From NCBI GenBank assembly GCA_020024765.1, contig JAHHTG010000077.1:1-5280 (forward strand): a DNA stretch of 5,280 nucleotides, in the 5' to 3' direction. The position numbers and the translations under genes were made by a program. Shown here one piece after another: positions 1 through 5,280 of this stretch. Origin of the DNA: Thomasclavelia sp. GTDB taxonomy: Bacteria; Bacillota_I; Bacilli_A; Erysipelotrichales; Erysipelotrichaceae. The notes below the pieces were generated by a model. It was not told the origin of the DNA, did not search any database, and was given only the letters and a program-made list of their open reading frames with translations. Each line of letters begins with the position of its first letter. Positions within the stretch are counted from its first letter, which is position 1.

Positions 1-1076
1 TGTTCAGTAATTCTAGTATTTTTGTTTTGACGCTTTGGATAACTTTGATTCTCTTTAAGTTTGGCCAAAGCTTTTTCTTTATTATCAATATCATTGCGAT
101 ACCAGTTTGAGGCAATCGCATAGATAAAGTTTGGAATCAATTGGCGGTTACATTCGCGATATGCAAATTCAAGTAACACATTGATAACATCAACATTCAA
201 ATGATATTCCTCAGATAGTTTACCAATCAAGCGTTTATCATTAAAGGTTGCAGGCTTGCCTTGCAGTTTTTCAAAGAATGTCACATTACTTAAACGATAT
301 GGATCTTCAGATTCAACAGTAGTCTCAACCGCATTTTGAGCATTAAGGCAAAGATTCTTTAAATATCTCAAATCAAATGATAATGGTGAAAGTTTAATCG
401 CTTTATTCAAGAATAAACGCATTTGTTGCTCGTCAATACCATAAGTATCAGCACATTCAACAATTGCCTTTAAGTTCTCGTAAGTTCTTAATGAAACTGG
501 GAATAATGTACTAGAAACACTCTTTAAGAAATGTTGAATATCAAATATTCCTTTAATTTCAGCTTCACTTTGATCTTTAAATTCAGCAACATTATTAAAG
601 ATAACTTCTTGGTTTTGATTCCAATTCGCTAAAACATCACTTGCTAAACTATGATTGATCTTTTCAAATCCATCTAAATTAACCGAAGGCTTCATTAAAC
701 TTACAAGATAACGATAATGATCACTGCCAACCTTCTTTAATAGTAAGCGACCATAAACTTCATCATGAATTAATTCAGCATAAAGTTTTGGTTTCTTAAC
801 CACAAAGATTAATTGATTGTGATTTTGGTATGTATCAATTAAACCCACGGCTTCAAGTTCATAAATTAAAGTTTCAAAAGTATCAAGTGAAAAATTTAGT
901 TCCACTAGTAAATCACTTAATTTGCGAAAAGAGGTTTTATCTTGATAAACCATTAATGTATAAAGATAGGTTGCCAAATGTGGTGTTAATTCATGATACA
1001 ACAATACCAATGATTTTGTTTCTTCATTCGATAACTCGTTGCATCCAGTAATGCGATATTCATTACATCCTAACAT
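1..1076 (-). CDS. dnaB: Replication initiation and membrane attachment protein DnaB (DnaB/DnaD helicase-loader family), 3' end missing
   Basis: The frame is open from ATG 1076-1074 to the window edge, giving 358 complete codons of a protein that is about 470 residues in B. subtilis. In Bacilli this protein works with DnaD and the loader ATPase DnaI to place the replicative helicase at oriC and at restart sites, and it associates with the membrane. The N-terminal winged-helix-type domain includes LVLLYHELTPHLATYLY (23-39), which resembles the family's LYqPLiG..A..LY segment, and LEAVGLIDTY (74-83), which matches LEgiGLlrty. The DnaB/DnaD C-terminal domain covers about 266-345: FFEKLQG, then VINVLLEFAY (297-306), IPNFIYAIASNWYR (314-327) and KALAKLKE. 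A basic, polar linker follows (about 343-358). The start is well supported by AAGGAGG 7 bases upstream, encoded within the end of coaE. The reading frame overlaps the coaE stop by 7 bases. dnaI would be expected downstream, outside the window. Confidence 0.88.
   Translation of the reverse strand, partial: MLGCNEYRITGCNELSNEETKSLVLLYHELTPHLATYLYTLMVYQDKTSFRKLSDLLVELNFSLDTFETLIYELEAVGLIDTYQNHNQLIFVVKKPKLYAELIHDEVYGRLLLKKVGSDHYRYLVSLMKPSVNLDGFEKINHSLASDVLANWNQNQEVIFNNVAEFKDQSEAEIKGIFDIQHFLKSVSSTLFPVSLRTYENLKAIVECADTYGIDEQQMRLFLNKAIKLSPLSFDLRYLKNLCLNAQNAVETTVESEDPYRLSNVTFFEKLQGKPATFNDKRLIGKLSEEYHLNVDVINVLLEFAYRECNRQLIPNFIYAIASNWYRNDIDNKEKALAKLKENQSYPKRQNKNTRITE
1070..1076 (-). other. coaE stop / dnaB start overlap (7 bases)
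   Basis: The sequence ATGTTAG holds the dnaB start ATG and, in another frame, the coaE Cys codon TGT and stop TAG. Overlaps of this kind are typical of translationally coupled genes. It shows that the two genes share one transcript unless a promoter lies inside coaE. Confidence 0.85.
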
Positions 1077-1639
1077 TTTTCAACCTCCTTAATAATTCTC
1101 GATAATTCATCTTTTAAAGTTGCTAAATCACGATTATTCGCAATCGCATAATCAGCTAATTTTAATTTATCAGCAAGACACATTTGCGAAGCAATTCGTT
1201 TTTTAATCGCTTCTAAAGTTAAACCTCGTTCTTTTAAACGTTCAATAACTCTTTCTTCGCTTGCATATATCAGTATGCTTTTATCAAATAATTGATAAAA
1301 ATCTGTTTCAAATAATAACGGTACTTCGACAAAAACTAATGAATATTGATTCATGGATTTAATCAATTCTTCTTTAATTAACGGCAACATAATTGTGTTC
1401 AATTGTGCTAATTGTGAAACATCATTAAAAACAATTTCACCAAGTTTTGTGCGATTGATTTGGTTTTTTTCAACGACTTCTGGAAAAGCTTTACTTATAG
1501 CTGAATAGCCCTTTTCACCTTCTTGTTGAAGTTGATGGGCAATAGCGTCACAACTAAGAACTGGATAGCCAAGTTCTTTAATCATTGCCATTACGGTTGA
1601 TTTACCACTTCCGATTGTACCAGTAATTGCAATTCGCAT
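1070..1639 (-). CDS. coaE: Dephospho-CoA kinase
   Basis: CoaE carries out the last step of coenzyme A synthesis, the ATP-dependent phosphorylation of the 3'-hydroxyl of dephospho-CoA, in the cytoplasm. From this start the protein has 189 residues, slightly short for the family (about 195-205). Visible motifs are the P-loop GTIGSGKS at 7-14, D31 (matching the catalytic aspartate of the usual DAD motif) followed by AIAHQL, NRTKLGEIVF at 62-71, VEVPLLFE at 104-111, the RIASQ lid segment at 148-152 and KLADYAIANN at 160-169. Two positions depart from the family pattern: S29 where the first Asp of DAD is usual, and L85 where the conserved HP motif has His. A start at 1717 would add 26 residues overlapping mutM. 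I reject it because the P-loop normally begins within about 10 residues of the N-terminus and AAAAGGA lies 6 bases before the ATG at 1639. The stop TAG overlaps the dnaB start by 7 bases. Confidence 0.95.
   Translation of the reverse strand: MRIAITGTIGSGKSTVMAMIKELGYPVLSCDAIAHQLQQEGEKGYSAISKAFPEVVEKNQINRTKLGEIVFNDVSQLAQLNTIMLPLIKEELIKSMNQYSLVFVEVPLLFETDFYQLFDKSILIYASEERVIERLKERGLTLEAIKKRIASQMCLADKLKLADYAIANNRDLATLKDELSRIIKEVEKC
1084..1090 (-). promoter_or_regulatory. Strong Shine-Dalgarno site of dnaB inside the end of coaE
   Basis: AAGGAGG, a full match to the anti-Shine-Dalgarno core, lies 7 bases before the dnaB ATG. The same bases encode Lys-Glu-Val near the CoaE C-terminus (KEVEKC). It is the strongest ribosome binding site in the window. 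It allows dnaB to be translated well on its own as well as by coupling to coaE. Confidence 0.85.
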
Positions 1640-1641
1640 TT

Positions 1642-2463
1642 TTAATCCTTTTGACATTTTGGACAGTAATAAGTGCCACGTTGACCTACACGTGTCTTTT
1701 CGATGATAGTACCACATCTAGGACATGGTTCACCTTCTTTGGTATGAACAAGTAGCGATAATTGGAAACGGCCAGTTACGCCAAGCGAAGAAGTATAGGA
1801 ACGAATTGTTGTCCCTCCACATTTAATTGCTTCAGCTAAAGTTTCGTTCGTATATTTAATTAAATCAAGCATATTTTGTTCAGTTAATTCATTAGCTGGA
1901 CGAGCAGGATTTACTCCCATCTTAAAAAGAATTTCATCGGCATAGATATTGCCAATTCCTGTCACAATCTTTTGTTCAAGAAGTACGGTTTTGATTGGTT
2001 TGCGAACTTTTTTTAAAAAGTTCTTAACATGTTCAAGATTAAATTCTTCACTAAATGGTTCAGGTCCTAAACCATGGAAATCATGATAACCATTACCATC
2101 ATTAATTGGAATTAATTCCATTCGACCAAATTTACGGGTATCGTTATATCTTAAACTTGTACCATCGGTGAACTCGAAGATAATGTGCATATGTTTGGTA
2201 ATCTCATCACCCTGTTTCATGACATAGTATTTACCTTCCATACGTAAATGTGAAACCATCGCAATATCATCGAATTCAAAGATTAAATATTTACCACGAC
2301 GTTTAATATCGTGAAGTGTTTGACCTTTAAGCTTATCAACAAATGCATATTGGTCACCCACAATAATCGGTGCATATAAGACTTTAATATCGGCAATAGT
2401 CTTATTTAAAATCATTCCTTTTAAAGTATCGACAACCGTTTGGACTTCTGGTAATTCTGGCAT
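1642..2463 (-). CDS. mutM: Formamidopyrimidine-DNA glycosylase / AP lyase (MutM, Fpg)
   Basis: This base-excision-repair enzyme removes 8-oxoguanine and formamidopyrimidines and cleaves the abasic site by beta,delta-elimination. The 273-residue length is normal. All hallmarks are present. The N-terminal MPELPEV supplies the catalytic Pro2 (after Met removal) and Glu3. K58 lies in RRGKYL, and the helix-intercalating residues are M75 (HLRMEG), R110 and F112 (DTRKFG). The helix-two-turn-helix carries N172 in GIGNIYADE, and the lesion-recognition loop GGTTIRSY is at 216-223. A C-terminal zinc finger has C247/C250 and C267/C270 separated by 16 residues, with the DNA-binding R262 in GQRGTYYC. PELPEV right after the ATG fixes the start, because the proline must be the mature N-terminus. 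The gene begins 2 bases after the polA stop, with its GAGGT ribosome binding site inside the end of polA. PolA would fill the gap MutM creates, so their linkage makes functional sense. Confidence 0.97.
   Translation of the reverse strand: MPELPEVQTVVDTLKGMILNKTIADIKVLYAPIIVGDQYAFVDKLKGQTLHDIKRRGKYLIFEFDDIAMVSHLRMEGKYYVMKQGDEITKHMHIIFEFTDGTSLRYNDTRKFGRMELIPINDGNGYHDFHGLGPEPFSEEFNLEHVKNFLKKVRKPIKTVLLEQKIVTGIGNIYADEILFKMGVNPARPANELTEQNMLDLIKYTNETLAEAIKCGGTTIRSYTSSLGVTGRFQLSLLVHTKEGEPCPRCGTIIEKTRVGQRGTYYCPKCQKD
1646..1652 (-). promoter_or_regulatory. Shine-Dalgarno site that fixes the coaE start
   Basis: AAAAGGA ends 6 bases before the ATG at 1639 and lies within the last codons of mutM (CQKD). 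Its position supports the short 189-residue CoaE over the longer frame starting at 1717. Confidence 0.65.
2004..2023. repeat. Perfect 9-bp inverted repeat inside mutM around an A/T tract
   Basis: GAACTTTTT and its exact reverse complement AAAAAGTTC flank a TT centre. In mutM it encodes NFLKKV (residues about 148-153). In the mRNA it could form an A-U-rich stem with an unfavourably short loop. Only the outer four base pairs include G-C, so it may simply reflect Phe-Leu-Lys-Lys coding in an AT-rich genome. Confidence 0.4.
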
Positions 2464-2465
2464 AG

Positions 2466-5051
2466 TTAATCTACCTCATACCATGAATAACCCTTGCCTA
2501 ATGAACTATCAAGGCTCACGTTTAATTTCATGGCATTTTTCATTCCTTCTTTAATTAATTCAATCATTTCTGTTTCTTCATTTAAATCAACATCAAAAAT
2601 CAATTCATCGTGAATTTGTAAAATCAATTTCGAATTTAAATGACGTTTTTTTATTTCAGACGCAATATTAATCATTGCGATTTTAATTAGATCAGCAGCT
2701 GAACCTTGTACACGTGAGTTAACAGCGGCACGTTTGCCAAATTGACGGACCATATAAGCTTTTGCGTGAATTTCATCAATATAACGACGACGATTCATTA
2801 TTGTATTCACATAGCCATGTTCCTCACAATATGCAATTGATTCATCTTCAAATCGTTTAATATTTGGATAAATTTCAAAATAACGACGTTTAAAATCCGC
2901 GGCTTCATAAACATCAATCATAGCCTGTTTTGCTAAACCAAATTCGCTAATCCCATAAACGACACCAAAGTTTATGGCTTTAGCTTTACGACGGATATTA
3001 CTAGTGACTTCTTCACGATTTAGCCCAAAGATTTCCATTGCAGTCTTAGTGTGAATATCAACGCCATTATTGAAAGCATCAATCATCTTAGTTTCATTAG
3101 CCATCGATGCCAACATTCTTAATTCAATTTGCGAATAATCGGAACTAATTAAGATATGATTCTTATCACTTGCAGTAAATGCTTTACGAATACTACGGGC
3201 TTCTTCGTCACGAACCGAAATGTTTTGTAGATTTGGTTCTCTTGAAGACAGACGACCGGTTTGTGTAATTGTTTGTTGGAAGATAGTATGAATCTTTTCA
3301 TCTTCACCAATGAAGTTACTTAAACCTTCAGCATATGTTGAATAAAGTTTTGAATACTTACGATATTGCATAATCAAAGGCACGATTGGATGATAATTTT
3401 CAATCTCTTCTAAGATTTCGACAGATGTCGAATGTTTACGATTATTGGCATCTGGTAAACCTAATTCATCAAATAAAACTTCGGCTAATTGTTTAGGTGA
3501 ATTGATATTAAATTCATGTTTAGCATAAATATAAATATCATGGCTAATTTCTTCCATCTTGCTTAGTGTTTCAGCACTAATTTCTTTTAAAACATCTCTA
3601 TCGCAGCGAATACCTTCGGCTTCCATGTCTTTTAAAACATAAGTTAAAGGTAATTCTAAATCATGATATAGATGCATAATTTGATTATCAGTTAAAGTTT
3701 TTCCAGTCTTTTCAATCAATTTATAGAAATTATCGGCGATAAGACCTGCGCGATTTGTTTGAGCTATTGTATCAACCATCTTTGGCTTACGAACTGTACC
3801 GTAAATTTCTTCGATTGATGATGGTAATTCTAGACTATTAGCGGTAAAGATTTTGTTCATGTCATCTTGACGATTATCAGCTAAGAATGTCATCAACATT
3901 AAATCATCACAATTCTTACCCACTGCAAAATGATGGAAAGCCATTGTATGTAAGATAAATTTTAAATTATATGTATAAAAATGTTCTTCACTCGCAATAA
4001 AAGCTTGCGCTTTTTTATCACTTAAGAAATCTTCAAATGGTAAATATTCCACCACTTCATCATTCGCAAATACTAGTCCTTCAATCTTTGAACCATAATA
4101 TTTAAATTCATCAGTATCAAAATAAACGAAAGTACCTGGTTTTAAAGCCTTTTCGCTCACAAATTCAACACGTTGATATAGTTTCTTAGGTTCAGTATGT
4201 AAACTGTTATTGCGTTTTAAACTATACATTTCATATTGTGTATAGAAGTTATTAACACCTTCGTTATCAAGGTTTAAAGTTAGTTGTTCAAGGGGTAAAT
4301 CAATCTCAACATCAGTTTTAATAGTTGCAAGACGTTTTGATAGATAACAGATATCTTTATCGTTGATAAGGTTCTCTTTTTGTTTACCCTTGAGTTCATC
4401 GATATGAGCATATAAACCATCGATATCGCCATATTTTTGGATTAACTTTGTTGCAGTTTTAGGCCCAATACCCGTAACCCCTTTGATATTATCACTAGAA
4501 TCACCCATCAAACCCTTAAGATCAGCAACTTGATTAGGTGCAACACCCCATTCTTCTTTCAATCCATCATAGTCCATCTTAGCCATATCACTAAGACCTT
4601 TTTTCATAAGATAAACTGTTGTTGTATCATCGATTAATTGTAGTAAATCGCGATCAGAAGTTAAAATCGCAATATCAATACCTGGATATTTCTTAGCAAC
4701 AGAACCAATAATATCATCAGCCTCGATATCATCATATTCAAGAAAAGGAATATGATATGCATTCAAATATTCGCGAATTAGTCCGAATTGTGGTACTAAT
4801 TCTTCTGGAGCAGGACGACGTCCTCCTTTATAATTGGCATCAAGTTCATGTCTAAAAGTATGCTTACCCTTATCAAATGCCACTAAGCAATATTCAGGAT
4901 GAAGCATATCCAAGGCTTTATTTAACATATTCGCAAAAGCAAAAACAGCATTGGTATAAACACCAGTGCTTGTTTTCATTATATTGCCATAACATGTTGC
5001 ATAATAGCCTCTAAATAACATCGAATTGCCATCGATCAATAACATTTTCAT
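2466..5051 (-). CDS. polA: DNA polymerase I (5'-3' exonuclease, degenerate proofreading domain, family A polymerase)
   Basis: This 861-residue protein has the usual full length for Bacilli PolA. It acts in the cytoplasm, removing RNA primers, joining Okazaki fragments and filling excision-repair gaps. Residues 1 to about 290 are the 5'-3' flap exonuclease, with metal ligands at D7, D60, E110/D112/D113 (IEADD), D133/D135 (TSDRD) and D184/D187 (GDSSDN), followed by a helix-hairpin-helix at 191-200. Residues about 305-460 are the 3'-5' exonuclease fold, which has lost key acidic residues. Residues about 463-861 are the polymerase: TGRLSS at 598-603, motif A DYSQIELR with D638, the O-helix with R687, K691, F695 and Y699, and motif C HDE with D815. 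F695 matches E. coli F762. The start ATG lies just after an in-frame TGA at 5075-5073. A second ATG two codons later (5045) is possible, and the ribosome binding site is weak. The gene lies 17 bases after the upstream CDS and 2 bases before mutM. Unlike the exonuclease-only protein of mycoplasmas, it keeps the polymerase. Confidence 0.97.
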   Translation of the reverse strand: MKMLLIDGNSMLFRGYYATCYGNIMKTSTGVYTNAVFAFANMLNKALDMLHPEYCLVAFDKGKHTFRHELDANYKGGRRPAPEELVPQFGLIREYLNAYHIPFLEYDDIEADDIIGSVAKKYPGIDIAILTSDRDLLQLIDDTTTVYLMKKGLSDMAKMDYDGLKEEWGVAPNQVADLKGLMGDSSDNIKGVTGIGPKTATKLIQKYGDIDGLYAHIDELKGKQKENLINDKDICYLSKRLATIKTDVEIDLPLEQLTLNLDNEGVNNFYTQYEMYSLKRNNSLHTEPKKLYQRVEFVSEKALKPGTFVYFDTDEFKYYGSKIEGLVFANDEVVEYLPFEDFLSDKKAQAFIASEEHFYTYNLKFILHTMAFHHFAVGKNCDDLMLMTFLADNRQDDMNKIFTANSLELPSSIEEIYGTVRKPKMVDTIAQTNRAGLIADNFYKLIEKTGKTLTDNQIMHLYHDLELPLTYVLKDMEAEGIRCDRDVLKEISAETLSKMEEISHDIYIYAKHEFNINSPKQLAEVLFDELGLPDANNRKHSTSVEILEEIENYHPIVPLIMQYRKYSKLYSTYAEGLSNFIGEDEKIHTIFQQTITQTGRLSSREPNLQNISVRDEEARSIRKAFTASDKNHILISSDYSQIELRMLASMANETKMIDAFNNGVDIHTKTAMEIFGLNREEVTSNIRRKAKAINFGVVYGISEFGLAKQAMIDVYEAADFKRRYFEIYPNIKRFEDESIAYCEEHGYVNTIMNRRRYIDEIHAKAYMVRQFGKRAAVNSRVQGSAADLIKIAMINIASEIKKRHLNSKLILQIHDELIFDVDLNEETEMIELIKEGMKNAMKLNVSLDSSLGKGYSWYEVD
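2473..2477 (-). promoter_or_regulatory. Shine-Dalgarno site of mutM within the end of polA
   Basis: GAGGT, encoding part of Tyr-Glu-Val at the PolA C-terminus, ends 9 bases before the mutM ATG. With only 2 bases between the polA stop and the mutM start, reinitiation by terminating ribosomes is likely. Confidence 0.65.
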
Positions 5052-5068
5052 AATTCTTATCTCGCTTT
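5052..5068 (-). promoter_or_regulatory. 17-base gap before polA with only a weak ribosome binding site
   Basis: This is the longest non-coding stretch in the window. It reads AAAGCGAGATAAGAATT towards polA. The only purine-rich candidates are GAG at 5063-5061 (9 bases from the ATG) and AAG close to the start, far weaker than the dnaB site. It is too short for a terminator and shows no hairpin, so transcription probably runs through from the upstream gene. Confidence 0.45.
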
Positions 5069-5280
5069 TTATTCAACGTCTAAATTTTCTTCAGGTATCA
5101 CTACTTCGCCTTCAATCGTTTGATCACTTGTATTATCATCATTCATCAATTCAGTTGTAATATTTTCTAAGACACTTAAATTTTCATACATTAATGATAA
5201 GTAATCTTTATTATTAGCGATTTGGGAAGCTGTTAAAGAAGAAATATTGTTTAAATTAACTCTTGTTAGATTTAGTTCAT
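5069..5280 (-). CDS. Partial CDS, C-terminal end of an unidentified protein with an acidic tail
   Basis: The reading frame is open from the window edge to a TAA at 5071-5069, giving 69 complete residues with the 5' part missing. I do not recognise the family. The first 45 or so residues look helical and polar (segments such as LTASQIANNKDYLSLMYENL). The last 25 residues (from MNDDNTSDQT to the terminal DVE) hold nine Asp/Glu and no Lys or Arg, which suggests a disordered acidic tail. The gene ends 17 bases before polA on the same strand, so it is probably its operon partner. In mollicutes dnaE precedes the polA-type exonuclease gene and mutM, so a DnaE C-terminus is one candidate. That rests on recalled gene order only, because no DnaE motif is visible in this short piece. 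The other two minus-strand frames contain early stops, which supports this frame. Confidence 0.6.
   Translation of the reverse strand, partial: ELNLTRVNLNNISSLTASQIANNKDYLSLMYENLSVLENITTELMNDDNTSDQTIEGEVVIPEENLDVE

Noticed and set aside
830..1051. A 73-residue plus-strand open frame
   Set aside because: It lies entirely antisense to the well-supported dnaB coding frame, resembles no family I know, and has no convincing ribosome binding site.
1464..1470. A7 run forming the slippery heptamer A AAA AAC in coaE, and another A7 run in polA near 2646-2652
   Set aside because: Both encode ordinary Lys-rich segments in an AT-rich genome. No downstream stimulatory structure or meaningful alternate-frame product is apparent.
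1640..1717. A 26-residue N-terminal extension of CoaE starting at 1717
   Set aside because: It overlaps the MutM zinc-finger coding region in another frame and would push the P-loop unusually far from the N-terminus. The ATG at 1639 has a good ribosome binding site.
3999..4016. Terminator-like hairpin AAAAGC-TTGC-GCTTTT followed by T residues on the plus strand
   Set aside because: The stem is only six pairs, mostly A-T, and lies inside polA antisense to all genes. No plus-strand gene exists for it to terminate.
4736..4755. Short inverted repeat ATATTC...GAATAT in polA
   Set aside because: A six-base A-T-rich arm inside a coding region is expected by chance. There is no link to a promoter or operator.
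1..5280. Mycoplasma-type genetic code (TGA read as Trp), suggested by gene order and low GC
   Set aside because: All four visible Trp codons (two in polA, two in dnaB) are TGG and no in-frame TGA occurs. The visible stops are TAA or TAG, so nothing supports recoding.

Overview
The window is a gene-dense, AT-rich stretch in which every supported gene lies on the minus strand. Read in the direction of transcription (high to low coordinates) it contains: the C-terminal end of an unidentified protein (partial at the window edge), DNA polymerase I (polA), formamidopyrimidine-DNA glycosylase (mutM/fpg), dephospho-CoA kinase (coaE), and the first 358 codons of a DnaB/DnaD-family replication-initiation protein (the Gram-positive helicase loader DnaB, not the E. 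coli replicative helicase). No intergenic stretch exceeds about 20 bases. I see no RNA genes, insertion sequences, CRISPR arrays, promoters or terminators.

The low GC, the order polA-mutM-coaE-dnaB, the strong AAGGAGG ribosome binding site and the DnaB-type initiation protein all point to a low-GC Gram-positive bacterium. Erysipelotrichia or a mollicute-related Bacilli lineage fits better than Bacillus itself: coaE is followed directly by dnaB, without the gapB-speD-nrdR genes that separate them in B. subtilis. The standard genetic code is likely, since all four visible Trp codons are TGG and no in-frame TGA occurs.

Layout: 5280-5069 is the 3' end of an upstream gene with an acidic, probably disordered tail. 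After 17 bases comes polA (5051-2466), then 2 bases and mutM (2463-1642), then 2 bases and coaE (1639-1070), whose last 7 bases overlap dnaB (1076 to beyond position 1). The ribosome binding sites of mutM, coaE and dnaB all lie inside the end of the preceding gene, so a single polycistronic message with translational coupling is the simplest reading.

Functionally, MutM excises oxidised purines such as 8-oxoguanine and nicks the backbone, and PolA fills the gap and also removes RNA primers during replication. DnaB helps load the replicative helicase at the origin and at restart sites. CoaE makes coenzyme A and is metabolically unrelated, but it is commonly linked to this cluster. I found no previously undescribed system. 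The most notable points are a degenerate proofreading domain in PolA, two substitutions at normally conserved CoaE positions, and the unidentified upstream gene.
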